From NCBI GenBank assembly GCA_963082975.1, contig OY720345.1:25242611-25306610 (forward strand): a DNA stretch of 64,000 bases. The letters run 5' to 3'. The notes beneath the pieces are model-generated. The model made no database searches. It was given only the letters and a program-made list of their open reading frames with translations, and was not told the DNA's origin. The position numbers and the translations under genes were made by a program. Within the stretch, counting starts at the first letter, position 1. Every line of letters starts with the position of its first letter. Source of the stretch: Labia minor. Lineage: Eukaryota > Arthropoda > Insecta > Dermaptera > Spongiphoridae. Of this stretch, positions 37,218-49,324 are shown in pieces.

Positions 37218-40200
37218 CGGAAAATTACTATTTTATAGACTCTGAATTGGCTGAACCGATTTCTATGAAATTACATCACAATATTCTTATATACCCCTAG
37301 AGTAACATAGGCTATAAATTTTATTTATATGTCAACAATAACCGCAGAAATTAATTTTTTAAAGTTTATATAATTCTCCGTGTTGTTCATTCAAGAGCAG
37401 CTCGCGGCTCACTGTCGGCCTAGCGGAATCATTTCAAACAATGAATTATCATAGCTATTCCCAATCAAAGAATTATTATAATATTTCCCTTTTTATTTTA
37501 AATTCTAATATTCAAATATCAATTCAATTAGATAATTTATTCTAAAAGTTCCCATTTTAATTAATTTAATAAAATATTTAGATCATATTTATATTAACTT
37601 AATTTTTATTTATTCTTTCTATATATTTGAATATATTTCTTCTTTTCTATTTGAAAGTGAAAGGTTAAAAAATCTCGCTAAGAACATTCAATATTTCTAT
37701 ACACAAATTATTCAAAGTATTGGCAAAGCGTATCACTCACAATCAGTTTAATTTGAAATTTTTATAAATTAACAAAGTGAAAATTTTTATTTGTTTAAAT
37801 TTTATTACAATGAATCAAAAAAAATTAAATATATAGATCACATGATTAAGCGAAGCAAGAAACTTGAGGGAAATAACTGTTGGACGGAGGTCGGACATGA
37901 CAGAAACTGTAAGCGAAATCTTCATATTGCGACTAATAATTTTCAAATCCCCTAGCACCACAGAATTAGATAAGTTTCTTTTAAGGGAGGAAAATAACTA
38001 TGATCTAAAAAAATTAATAAAAAAACAAATAAATCAATTAATTTAAATTAATACTATTAATGAATGTATATATTGGTCATTTATCTATAGTTTTATACCG
38101 TTAATTTTTATAAATTGTCTCATGTCTCTATTTTTGCATTTTCTCAAGTTTCATTATAATTAAAAATATTCAATAATAATCTAGCAATGAAAATAAAATA
38201 TCAAAATGTAATGATCAAGAAATATTATACTCTATTTCACTATTATAACATATACAATACTTAAGAACCATAGGCGGAGGAAATATTAGGAGATATCATT
38301 GCGGGTTCAGGCCAAATCGACCAACATTAATTAAGATATTATCATTATGACAGATATTAGGAAAAAAATCGCGAATTCAATATTTCTGTTCACTAATTAT
38401 TTGTAGACTTTAGTAAAACATACGCATGACTCAATATAGATCAGCATAAACTTTTTCAAATTTTGATCTTCAAATTTGTCTTGAAGGTAGTAAAGAAAAA
38501 ATAAGATACGGAAATCAATTGTAAAATATTAGGTTACCCAGAATACTTAAATATAATAGGAGATTCGGCAATTGCAATTACAGATAGCGAGGAAATATTA
38601 ATGGAGGTTTGAAATTAATAGTGATAAGAAAAAATATTTAGTAACAAAGAGGAAGAGTATTAACATACAAAATCTTAAGATACAAAATGTAGAATTTGAA
38701 TATGTTGAAAAATTGAATGTAATCACAAAGGATAATAATATTTGAGAAGAATTTAAATCGGGGTTGCAATCGGGAAACGCCTGTTATCTTGCAATAAAGA
38801 GGTTTATCTCATCAAAATTATATCAAAGGGAATATATAAAAAAATTATTTTGCCTGTAGGATAGGATTATTCCCTGCATTTATTGGCCAAAGAAAGATGA
38901 GGTCACCGGGGAATGGGGGAGACTGCATAACAAGAAATTGCATGGCCTCTCTGCATCTTCAGAAATAGTTAGGATTATAAAAGGGAAAAAGCTGCGATAG
39001 GCAGGGCACGTGGCTAGAATGGGAGAGGAAAAAGATATTGGTGGGGAGACCGATTGGAAAACGTCCGCTTGGAAAACCAATGACGCGTAGGAAGGGACGT
39101 AAGAGAGATGGGACAAGGGCTCAGGATAGGGACACTTGGAGAAATGTGGTTGTTGCGGCCAAGAACTTTCGAGTATCTTTGAGCCACATACATATATATA
39201 CCATATACAATAATAAAATATATAATTAATTTACTGATTAAATAAAAATATATTTTAAATAAGAACACAAAAAGAAATGAATGTTTTATGAAATATATTG
39301 ATTGAAACAAAATGGATGAAAACCTTTTACTACTTTCAACCAAATACTATGTACCACTCGGGGGTACAGGGGGCGGAGCCCCCGTCTAGGTGTGAAGAGC
39401 GCCGAAGGCGCTCTGAGCAGCTAGTATAAATTATAAAAGTACAAAATTATATTATAAATAAATTAAGAGGTATCTATCATGTTATTTCTGCTTTTACAAG
39501 GGGAATTTAATAAGACAGTGACCAGAATATAGACTTTAAACTTCTTTCAACCTATCTGTTAATATATGACTGTCAATTTTTGAGCAATGTCATTTACTTT
39601 GTTTGTTTTTAAGAGCTGTCAAACACATTAATATATGATTGTCAAATATTAACATTAAATAGGTTGGCTGGAGTGTTAATGGCTATCAATGTTATGTTTA
39701 GTTTCTAATCTGGAAATTTAAAGTCACTGATTTATGAAACTACTCACATATGATATATAAATATATTAATCATTCAAATTTTAAATGCTAGTTAAATGTA
39801 ATTATTTTTTAATTCCTTAAACATTAACTCCTGACTTAATTTACAACACTAAAGTAACAATTTATATAAATAAATATTTGATTGTAAAAAAGTGTAGATA
39901 TTGTAAGAAAAAAATCTTAAATATTAAATTCAATAAAATTACAATACCTTCAGTTCATCAAGAATTTCAATGGCTCTGGCCCGAGCAGCATCAAATCCAT
40001 CAACAATTAATCTAGGATGGAGTCCTTCATCGATGTAAAGATCAGCTTGTTTAAGGAGTTCACCAATGAGAAGAACTGTTGTGGTAGTGCCATCCCCAGT
40101 AATATCATCTTGGGCTGTCGAAGCCCGAGCAATTAAAGAAGTTGTAGGATGTTGGATTTGCTAAAATACGTTTATTGCATTTTATTAATCAAAATTAAAT

Positions 40201-40805
40201 AAAATTATAATTGTAAATTAAAAAAAATGAATTTTGTTTAAAATAATATGTTTTAAATAATGAATACTTATTAAATTTAGTTTAGAAATAAGGAAACTTC
40301 ATATTTATATAATGATAAAGTCACTTTTGACGTTTTGAATACTAAATTATCAAGATAAATCTTAAGTTTTCTCAATTTTTTTTAATTTGAGAATATTAAT
40401 AATAATTTTATATTAATCTGTTTGGCATTTCTATATAATTCAATTAATTTGTAAATTCTTTTTCTATTTTCTCCATTATAGCTATTTCATTCTATTGTAT
40501 TAATTTAATAATTTGGTTATTAGATTAAAAGTATTTCAGTATATTTATTGGTCCGAAATTCTTAGCGTTTCCCTTCCTAAAATAATTGCCAAGGCTGTCT
40601 GTCTATCATTCAAATTAATGATTTCCTAATTAGGACAGAATAATTATTCAGATATTTTTAAAAAAGTATCGTTTTAAAGAATAACCCTTAAGAATTTATT
40701 TTAAGAATAAATTTTAATTTGAATTTTTTTGGCAAAATTTCAATTTTTTCTAAAGCATGCTCTCCGAGGTGAATAAAATGGACCGGTAAAATTAAATATA
40801 ATTTA

Positions 40806-40849
<44 letters not shown>

Positions 40850-41210
40850 TATAATTTAATATGAAATATTTATAGTTAAAGTGAACTTTTTAAATAAGAA
40901 GTTAATAAAATAAATTATTTTTATTTTTATTTTATTACCATTTCATGGAGGAGTACATTTCCGTCTTTGGTAATTTTAATATCACCAGCTCCTGAAACCA
41001 ACCTAAAGCAAAGAATGAATTAAAAAGTGTGATTTAAATTGATCCATGGTACTCTTATAACCTCGAAACATACATTTTCATTGTTCCTTTAGGGCCCAAG
41101 TTGGTTTTCATGACATCCTGAATACCTTTTGCTGCTGAAATATTAACAGCAAGAGCTTGAGCTGCTCGGGCTACTTCAGCTTTTGGATTTAATAAACTAA
41201 TCGATGCCAT
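34931..41210 (-). CDS. CCT6: T-complex protein 1 subunit zeta (CCT6)
   Basis: Ten exons on the minus strand, 5' to 3': 41074-41210, 40939-41002, 39948-40160, 36589-36684, 36276-36520, 36017-36176, 35767-35946, 35471-35618, 35081-35402 and 34931-35003, giving 545 residues (human CCT6A is about 531). It is one of eight subunits of the cytosolic chaperonin TRiC that folds actin, tubulin and other proteins with ATP. The start is [23 protein letters not shown]-binding marks are [10 protein letters not shown] and, near residue 89, [10 protein letters not shown]; later [28 protein letters not shown] and [11 protein letters not shown]. The C-terminus is [12 protein letters not shown]. Intron 3 (36685-39947) is stretched to 3.3 kb by a Helitron and other repeats; the other introns are short except intron 2 (40161-40938). 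The frame is intact. Confidence 0.96.
36841..36877 (-). repeat. 37-bp core motif, copy 1
   Basis: On the minus strand: TTTTTACCGACCGACGATAG then TAAGGGAGGTATTGTTT. The same core occurs at 42040, 48132, 48828 and 61003, all on the plus strand. Flanks differ. Confidence 0.85.
37057..39424 (+). mobile_element. Helitron in CCT6 intron 3
   Basis: Starts TCTATATATATAAAAAAAGG after an A (37056). Ends in a perfect 8-bp hairpin, AGAGCGCC-GAA-GGCGCTCT (39396-39414), then GAGCAG and CTAG (39421-39424) before a T. These are the expected Helitron marks: 5' TC, 3' hairpin plus CTRR, A/T insertion, no target duplication. A second GC hairpin, GGGGGCGGAGCCCCC, lies just upstream. The interior has a (CTGT)n run at 37167-37216 and a decayed LINE fragment (38240-39270), but no Rep/helicase that I can see, so it is non-autonomous. 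It is in the opposite orientation to CCT6. Confidence 0.8.
38240..39270 (+). pseudogene. Decayed LINE reverse-transcriptase 3' part
   Basis: Conceptual reading with many stops shows [12 protein letters not shown] wording near 38400, [19 protein letters not shown] near 38605, then [12 protein letters not shown] near 39000, then [20 protein letters not shown] and [14 protein letters not shown] (39050-39170). These match the end of a non-LTR retrotransposon polyprotein. The 3' tail (TATAATTAATTTACTGATTA) recurs on the opposite strand at 46705-46785 behind another LINE copy, so both belong to one family. It lies inside the Helitron boundaries. Confidence 0.75.
40161..40938 (-). other. CCT6 intron 2
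   Basis: AT-rich intron with an (AT)n microsatellite at about 40811-40846. No gene or clear transposon seen. Confidence 0.7.
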
Positions 41211-41963
41211 TCTTTTAGGAATTCAAATAAAATTAATAAAATTTAATTATGAAAAGACAAAGTCACTGAGATCTTGTTACTAATTATTTCAGAGGCGTGT
41301 TTGAATTTGGACTACCAACCTTAAAAAATATATTCCAAAATTTATTAAAAAATAAAATATTTTTTAATAACTAAATCCTTAAAATTATGAAAAAATAAAA
41401 TTAGCATAATGTTTTCTTTAAAATGATAATAAAATGTTATTTTACTTAATTTATTTAATTAAAAGCGAATTGATTTTTAATAGCGAAACCACAAACCATC
41501 ACAAAACAATTTTTTTACCAATAAAATTGGAACAAAAAAATAAAATTTTTACTTGAGAATGATTTCAAAATTATATATATTTATAGTATACTATATATAT
41601 ATATATATAGTATATAGTAACATAGTATAAATATTAAAAAAAATACGAAATGTTAACTTTACCAATTATGGAAATTCAAGATTTGCTTCATCCCACGCGT
41701 TAGGAAAGCGTTATCTTGATTTCTCATATTGGATCAGATAGAATTATTAGTTAAATCTAAAGATTTAATAATAACTTATTTCTATTGAGTTAAAATTAAA
41801 TTAATAACTCATAAGTAAATACGTAATATTAATTCATTTTATTTAAAAATAAATTGTTATATATCTGGATTTTGACTTACATCATTAATAAAATTATCCT
41901 GCTTCTAATAATATTACAAATATCATTTAATTTATCATATATAAATTAATAATATTTTTAATG

Positions 41964-42007
<44 letters not shown>

Positions 42008-42039
42008 CAAGTTAGAATATACGTATTGTGACGATTTAT
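41211..42039. other. CCT6 upstream region
   Basis: AT-rich. It contains (TA)n runs near 41570-41615 and 41967-42004. The promoter presumably lies within the first few hundred bases, but no element is recognisable. Confidence 0.5.
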
Positions 42040-42600
42040 TTTTTACCGACCGACGATAGTAAGGGAGGTATTGTTTTCACACCAAATTTCACATGTGGAG
42101 ATTTTTACATATCTCCACGAATCATGCATTTTCTTAACAGAAAAAAGTATTTTTAGCATGATGTCTGTCTGTCTGTCCGTCTGTCCGTCCGTATAGATGT
42201 GTACAGCCTGAACGGCTCAACCGATTTTGATGAAATTTGGTATATTTACTTAATGCATCAGTGGGATGAATTGATCAACATTTGGTGCAATTCCGGAAAC
42301 CGGAAGTGGTAGTATTAGCGATCGACGATAGGAAGGGAAGGGTTATTTTCACACCAAAGGAGATTTTTTTACATATCACCACGAATCATGTACTCTGTAT
42401 TGGTTTTATCCTCGAGAAAAATCAAATTTATTAGTTTTTTCTTGATTTAAAATTATATGACGTCATCCAGCCATTCATGACGTCACAGCCTGGTCTTGCA
42501 TATATATTATAAATAAAATAAAATTAAAAATGTTTATATTTATTATTTATGTATCCATATCTGTTTTTTATTACATTAATAGATATATTAAAATTATTTG
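42040..42600 (+). repeat. Family A repeat beginning with the 37-bp core
   Basis: Begins with the core motif, continues CACACCAAATTTCACATG, a (CTGT/CCGT) run, GAACGGCTCAACCGATTTTG and GGAAACCGGAAGTGGTAG, and ends near GACGTCACAGCC plus AT-rich text. A second copy lies at 61003-61510 with the same order. No coding sequence. Confidence 0.75.
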
Positions 42601-42684
42601 AAATTGTTTCTGTAGCTGAAAATTAATTTACTTCAAACTGTCGGTCGGTTCGGACCTGGCCACAGGTCAACTTATTTTTCAACG

Positions 42685-43000
42685 TTCTAATTTTTTCTTA
42701 ACACCGGTAGCACAGTACTAAAACATGTTTAAGGAAACGTATTTTTATTCATAATTTCTATTTATTAATAAAAAAAATATGGCAAAGAACATATTCAGAA
42801 AATAAAAAATTAATGTTGATTTATAATTCCCTTGTAAAACAAATTTGATTCGATATATATTTAGTGTTAATTTCAAATAAAAATTAATTCTTGAATAAAA
42901 TTGAATATTGTTATTATCATTGCTTTTAGAACAGAAACTTTGAACGAGTTGTGTTCCTCGTCCATAAATATAAAAATCTCTTTTAACTGGCGCATTACAA
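42685..43000 (+). repeat. Family H repeat
   Basis: Matches 59650-59945 in the same orientation with moderate divergence. Shared words are CATTGCTTTTAGAACAGAAA, CATAAATATAAAAATCT (one base differs) and AACTGGCGC. No coding sequence. Confidence 0.7.
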
Positions 43001-43466
43001 TATTCTCTTTTTTAAAAATGGAATATTTCGCCCAAGCTGGTCTTAAAAACAACGGGACAGCTTTGAAAATGAGACACGTTAAATATACTAATATACATTA
43101 CTCCAAAATATAACATGTATCGGAGAGGTACAGTGTACATGTTAGACATTGTAGTCTTGAGTGGAAGTGAAATCGAAAATGAATAACTCTAAACTTTAGT
43201 GGCATGAATATAAAAAATCTTACAAGAGTTGAGTGTGTACAGAGAAATAAATATGTTTTAAAAACACATATTCAAGAGAGATTGTCATGTAAAAAGTATT
43301 TTCTGACTTTTGCTAATAGATGGTATAAGTGACCCTGAATTGGTAACCCCTAATCTGTTGGTCCAATTTTACGCGAGTTTGACAGTTGACATGTGAAGAA
43401 GTTACATTTCTTCTCTTGACAGTTTTGTTATATATTGTTTTGATTAAAAATTACTAACGTTCGAAA

Positions 43467-44400
43467 ATGAATGAAATTTACGAAGAAATCCGTCATGTGA
43501 TGCTTTTTCACAATAGAAAACACTATATTACATCCAAAACATGCAGAGAAGTGTATGTCATTTACGCTGAGGATGTTTCAAGTGATCGTACCGTGCGTAA
43601 TTGGTTTGCACGCTTTCTTGGTGGAAATTTGGATGTGAAAGATTTATCTCGCCCGGACGGCCTCTCACTGAGAAAGCCGATCAAATTTTGGCCAGGACAT
43701 TGTTGACACATTGGGCATCAACCACCAAACAGTTTGGAATCATTTAAAAAGGGCTAGAGCTATTCAAAAAAAAAAAAAAATTCGATGTTTGGGTGCCACA
43801 TGAATTGACTATGCGAAATTTGATCAACTGTGTCAATATTTGCGAAACGTTGGGAAATCGAAACAAAATGGACCCATTTCTCAAAAGATTAATAACGGGT
43901 GGTCGAAGCGTGGTGAAACGTCACCAACGACGACCAATAAGGTTATGCTGGGTGTATGGTGGGATTGAATGGGAGTCGTCTACTATGAAATTTTGGAACC
44001 TGGCTAAAAAGTCGATTCAGCTCTCTACTGTTAGCAACTGACCAGATTAGACCAGGCAATTCGAAATAATCGGTCAGAATTGGACAATAGAAATAGTGTT
44101 GTGTTCCACCACAACACCAGGCCACAGACATCTTTGATGACCCGGCAAAAACTGAGAGAGCTTGGCTGGGAAGTTTTGATGCATCCACCTTATAGCCCGG
44201 ACATTGCAACGTGTGACTAATATTTGTTTCGGTCTCTTCAAAACTCCCTTGATGGGAAAAAATTGGCCAACGAAGGTGCAGCCGTAAACCATGTCGCCAA
44301 GTTTTGTGCCAAGTGATAAACCACAGAGGTTATAAATCTACCCGAAAAATGGCAAAAGATCATTGATAATAATGGACAATATGTACTTAGATAAAACTGA
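43467..44400 (+). pseudogene. Decayed mariner-family transposase
   Basis: The plus strand opens MNEIYEEIRHVMLFHNRKHY and RNWFARFLGGNLDVKDLSRP, then shifts frame to TLGINHQTVWNHLKRA. It continues with FDVWVPHELTMRNLINCVNI, PFLKRLITG, later SVVFHHNTRPQTSLMTRQ, LRELGWEVLMHPPYSPDIA and LPEKWQKIIDNNGQYV. All main mariner blocks are present in order, but there are several frameshifts and stops and the first catalytic segment is damaged. It differs clearly from the 14144 mariner. Terminal repeats were not identified. Confidence 0.88.
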
Positions 44401-44465
44401 TTTTCAATAAAGAAAAATTTGATGCAAAAATCGGAAACTACTAAGATCATCTAATTTTATATATA

Positions 44466-44690
44466 TCTTATCTTATTATACGAGTAAAAATTATATATAT
44501 GTGTGTATGGCCATGGGTTCTCAAAAACCGCTCTAACGATTTTTTTGAAATTCACACCAGAGATAGTATTTATAAAGAAAAATTGAGTTTTATTGATCAT
44601 ATCTCTGGAAAAATTCATTTTTATTAGTTTTTTTTTTAATTTAAATGTATATATGTGACGTCACAACCACCGACTGTGAGATATTTATAT
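44466..44690 (+). mobile_element. Helitron-like family C copy
   Basis: Starts TCTTATCTTATTATACGAGT after an A and follows the family through CAAAAACCGCTCTAACG to ATGTGACGTCACAACCACCG. A family D element follows at 44698. Confidence 0.55.
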
Positions 44691-44697
44691 TATACTC

Positions 44698-44917
44698 AGT
44701 ACCGGGACTCCGAGCCTCGGCTCGGTACTTAAGTTAGAAAAAATGATTCATTATTATTGGATTTGGCTGGTAATATTAAAACCTGGGACACCGAGCTCTC
44801 GCTCTACCCTTTAAAAAATATTGATATACAATTCTTTAATTATTTATTACAATTATTAAATGTTGCATCATTGCATCAATCTGATTAAAATGAATGGAAC
44901 TGGGGTCCTCAATAATC
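44698..44917 (-). repeat. Family D copy, inverted
   Basis: Reads AGTACCGGGACTCCGAGCCT at the left and GGGGTCCTCAATAAT at the right, the reverse of 16611-16830. It is joined to an inverted family C 5' end at 44930-44955. Confidence 0.75.
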
Positions 44918-45400
44918 AAACAAACAATTTTAGCTAGCATAATAAGATTAATCCAAGTAATATCGTCTATTTCTATTCGATACTATTTTCAGTTATGAAA
45001 TGAACAGCCAGTAGAGAGTAAAAAAAATTGTAATTGAAGACCGCCGTTTTTTAAAATAGTTAAATTATTTTATAGATTATAAAATTGTATTAACATTAAA
45101 AATATTGAAATAAAAAATAATAGTTTGATTTAATAAACTAAAATATTATAAACATTTTTAATGGAAATTTTTCAGAGAGGTAGGGATTTGCTCCCTATTC
45201 ATTTACCCACCCATGCTAATAGAGGGAGAGAAAGAGTTTCAATTATATTCGAATAGTCTATATATTCTATATATCAGCATTTTTTTTTACTGAATTTAAT
45301 ACCAAGTTGATTTTCAAAATTTTCTATTCTTTATGCATATGATTGTGTTAAAATTCAAACAAATTCAAATATTATAATTTTTGAATTTATATACAATTTA
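44918..45400 (-). repeat. Family G segment, inverted copy of 16100-16610
   Basis: Shows the series TTTAGCTAGCATAATAAGAT, GACCGCCGTTTTTTAAAATA, GAGAGGTAGGGATTTGCTCC and ACCAAGTTGATTTTCAAAAT. All are reverse complements of the earlier copy with scattered changes. Confidence 0.75.
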
Positions 45401-45839
45401 ATATTATTTTTTAATAAAATATCATACCAAAAAAGTGAATTTATTAAAAATTAAAAATAAGAAAAGAAACCTATTAATTAAAAAATATAAACATCTCCTT
45501 TTTATTATTTGTGTAAAAAATCATATTTTAATTTTTATATAACCAAGAAATCATTTTTTCACTTAAATATAGTTGTAATTAATAATTGAAACAAAAACAA
45601 AAAATAATATAATTTAGTCATTTTAATTGACAAAATATTTTAGTGTTCATAAAAAGTTAAAAATAATATATTCTGTTTTTTTATATTAGACAATGATAAA
45701 ATTGGATTTCTAAAAATAACCCATTAAAAATTTCTTTCCTAAAATGTTTCAAATAAATTAAAATAATTTGATTTTCATTTCAATATATAAAAACCTTTTC
45801 AAATTTACTTGATCAAATAAAATAATCGATCCTATATTA

Positions 45840-46040
45840 TATATACATCCAACACCGAGCTATCGCTCGACCCTTTCAATTATATTCGAATAGTCTATAT
45901 ATTCTATATATCAGCATTTTTTTTTCTGAATTTAATACCAAGTTGATTTTCAAAATTTCCTATTCTTTATGCATATGATTGTGTTAAAATTTAAACAAAT
46001 TCTAATATTCTAATTTTTAAATTTAAATACAATTTGATAT
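45840..46040 (-). repeat. Partial G-family duplicate
   Basis: From AACACCGAGCTATCGCTCGA through ACCAAGTTGATTTTCAAAAT this repeats text from 45238-45400 in the same orientation, so the block was duplicated locally. Confidence 0.65.
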
Positions 46041-46240
46041 TATTCATTTTAATCAAATTGATGCAATGATGCAACATTTAATAATTGTAATAAATAATTA
46101 AAGAATTGTATATCAATATTTTTTAAAGGGTCGAGCAATAGCTCGGTGTCTCAGGTATTAATATTTAGAGACAAACTCAATAATAATGAATTATTTTTTT
46201 TTAACTTATGTACCGAGCCGAGGCTCGGGGTCCCGGTACT
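46040..46240 (+). repeat. Family D copy
   Basis: Left end partly lost, right end GGCTCGGGGTCCCGGTACT complete and directly abutting a family C element at 46240. Confidence 0.7.
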
Positions 46241-46490
46241 CTTATCTTATTATACGAGTAAAAATTGTTTGTTTGTGTGTATGGCCATGGGTTCTCAAAA
46301 ACCGCTCTAACGATTTTTTTGAAATTCACACCAGGGATAGTATTTATAAAGAAAAATTAAGTTTTATTGATCATATCTCTGGAAAAATACATCTTCATTA
46401 GTTTTTTTTTAATTTAAATTTATATATGTGACGTCACAACCACCGCCTGTGAGATATATATCTATTCTTAAAATAAAATTAAAAATATTT
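46240..46490 (+). mobile_element. Helitron-like family C copy abutting family D
   Basis: TCTTATCTTATTATACGAGT begins within the last base of the D element. It closely matches the 44466 copy, including TGACGTCACAACCACCG. Confidence 0.55.
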
Positions 46491-46704
46491 ATATTATATT
46501 CATATTTGAATTTTTATTATTTCATTAATAGATATACATTTAAATTATTTGAAATTGTTTCACACAACGTTTAAAAGAAGATTTATCTTTATATTCGATT
46601 CGATATATAGTAGGAGAATTAAATGACATCATCAATTTATTATACTCCGTAAATATATATTATACTATACTAATAAGCTGTTCAATTAGATAAAACATTT
46701 ATTT

Positions 46705-48131
46705 GTTTTTGGGTTCTTATTTTTAATATATGTTAATTTAATCAGTAAATTAATTATATATTATTATTGTAAATGTTATATCTATCTATCTCTGTGTTGT
46801 CCTTTCATATATTGTGATTCCAGCCATCTTACTTGAAAATGAAAATCCAATGTTCCCCTCACGAGGCCAAGAAATAACGTTGCTAGATGCTCATGCATTA
46901 CAATGTATTTCTTAAGCCAAAAATTTTGAAGACCATCAGGACCCGCAGCCTTCCAGCTAGTCGCTCTTCCGAGGGCCAGTTTAACATCCTCCGTAGCAAT
47001 AACCATCGGCTGCATAGCAGGCACGTCCCCAATCCCATCCATAACCTGTTCCATCCAAGGAGCATTCAACTCGGCCTGTGTTATCAGACCAGATTGTCCC
47101 CCAAAAATCTTCAACTTTTTTAACATCAGCCATTTTATTGGGGCCGTTATGGGGTTCTTTGTGGTCCAACGCTCTGTAGAAACCTTTTTCATTCATGTAG
47201 AAGACTCGATTTTGTTCCTTTCGAAGATTGCTTTCATTGTATCTTTTTAGCCTTGCTCCGTGGACTTTGGCCTTTTGCCTCATCTCATCACGGTGAATAG
47301 TCAGTTTTTTTCCAGGTCTTTAAATTCTCACGCAATATTAATATTTCTTAAGATGTTGGATATTTGCAAATGGATTCTTTTTGAGCGGGTCCCTTTAAGA
47401 TATTCAGATACGATGTCTGCTTTCGCACGAAAGAGTTCTATCTTTCTCAATAAACGGATCTTCCAAGAGGATCTTTCTGGATTTTCTTTTGAAGTCGAGG
47501 TTTTAAGGGCTGTTGTTCTTTTGCCTTCAGTACCGTTAAGGCTGCAGAGTATAGATAGAGATGTAAGTCTTCTAATGTACGCCATTCTTATTTAAATTTC
47601 TGTAATGCTTGGTTGGTCATTTGTACAAGTTGGTTGGTAGAGCTTTTGAACACTAATTTTGGGAGTCTTAGTCTCGTCAGCGGGTCGGTATCTCTATAAA
47701 ATTCGACAGTGGTCCTTAATCCGTCCAAGATGGAAGTCTCATCCTCTAAGGGGAAAACCAAAGAGTCGTCATTGGTGGTTACATCAATAACAGGAGCGTC
47801 GTGTTCTATGGTTCTCACTGGGGTCCCAGGGCTGTCGTTATCTTTGAGATTGTCCCGAATTTCATTGCGGATCCGCTGCAGTCTAGGCGGCGATAGATAT
47901 CCTTTCTTTAGTATTAGATTTTTCCTGTCTGCTAGGTTTTGTTCAGACAGGTTAAGATCAGGGTGTCGTTTAGTGAATTCTCGGTGGAGTTTTTGTCTCC
48001 ATCCAGGCAACGGATCTTCTTGGCCTCTATTGTTGTATGCATCCAAATGTCATGAAATTTATAGCAGTTGTCAATGAGGAACTAAGCCATCTACGGGTAA
48101 AATATTACAACAGATGGCATTAGTGGTACTA
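46705..48131 (-). pseudogene. Non-LTR retrotransposon, internally deleted and frame-broken
   Basis: The minus strand starts at 48046 with MDAYNNRGQEDPLPGWRQKL, including WRQKLHREFTKRHPDLN and LSPPRLQRIRNEI. After a stop and frameshift it continues IRLLRKIELFRAKADIVSEY and LKGTRSKRI. It then shows RKEQNRVFYMNEKGFYRAL, KVEDFWGTIWSD and the reverse-transcriptase block ATSWKAAGPDGLQNFWLKKY. The layout resembles the R4/Dong group. The catalytic part is missing: the sequence jumps at about 46785 to a 3' tail (46705-46785) shared with the LINE at 38240-39270. Ends intact and middle lost differs from usual 5' truncation. Confidence 0.78.
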
Positions 48132-48859
48132 TTTTTACCGACCGACGATAGTAAGGGAGGTATTGTTTTTAAAAAGTTCGGTTTCTTTTGGAATGGAGGG
48201 TGTAGTCCAATTGGGAGTTCGGCGATTTTCAGCGAGGCATTATGGCTTCTCCTCTGATAGCATTGGCGGCGGCAACCCCTCCGATATGCCGAGCAAGCAG
48301 GCTGCCCAAATGAGATTATTCACATCTTTCGACACTAGAAATGGCCGAATAAGAAGCTTCTCCCGGCGTTGGAATTGGTACGTCCAACCCCGCTGAAGTA
48401 TAAAACAAGAATCTTTTTCAAATCGCTCTCAACCCTATTTCTTGGCCTGCGGATGTGTCCCCACCATTGATAATATGACTTAGCCATTCAAAGGACCTCA
48501 TCTGATCGGATGGGTTTAAAGTCCAACTTACACATCCTCTGTCGACCAGAATTTACGCACCGTCAAGAAAATAATTATTTCCCACGAGAAATAATTTATA
48601 TTATTCGGAAGGCCTGTGGGGGGGGGGGGGGTGATCTGCGGTCTTTTTTGCGGTGCCATCTATTGGGCGCCTGAAGAGTCATCCGTTGTCGCCTGCACCA
48701 CCATCTAGCGAGTGCAGGCTTTCGAGGTTCACAACATGCTCTGTGCATTTAGGTGAATCACAGAGCATCCTTAACAGAGGCCTCCACTCAATGCTATTTT
48801 TGTGAAGTATTAAAAGCATGCAGAGCGTTTTTACCGACCGACGATAGTAGGGAGGTATT
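48132..48859 (+). repeat. Segment bounded by two 37-bp core copies
   Basis: Core copies lie at 48132-48169 and 48828-48859 in the same orientation. Between them is GC-rich, non-coding text (GGCGGCGGCAACCCCTCCGA and so on) and a poly(G) run at 48617-48631. The part 48608-48720 (TGATCTGCGGTC...GCCATCTATTGGGCGCCTGA) recurs at 49340-49430. Confidence 0.7.
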
Positions 48860-49324
48860 TTTAAATTTTTTTTGAATGAATATTTGGAATTTAAAAATTA
48901 TTTATTGAGATATAAAATTAGCATTACAGAAATCAAATATGCTTTTTTCAAAAATGTTAGTTTTATATCCAAATAAATAATTTTTAAATTAACAGAAAAC
49001 TCCACCATCTTTTATGTAATTTACATAAATAAAATAAACGAATAATGTTATTGTTAATGATTGGATTAAAAATTTTCTTCAATGTCAATATTTGAAACGA
49101 GAGAAAAACATACGAATTGTTCTTAGCGAGAAGGAAATTTATAAATAAATAAATAAATAAAATCATTTATATTTCCATAAATATACTATTTATAAAGATC
49201 ACAAAAAATCCATTAATCATTGATTAACTAAGAATAATTAATCCAACGCATTTTTATGGGTTTGTTTCGAATATTATGTATACGGATGGTATGTAGGTGT
49301 CGAGTTTGATATTCAAATAATTGC

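Noticed and set aside
47260..48396. Plus-strand frames across the LINE block
   Set aside because: Antisense shadows of the LINE proteins or repeat sequence; no family resemblance.
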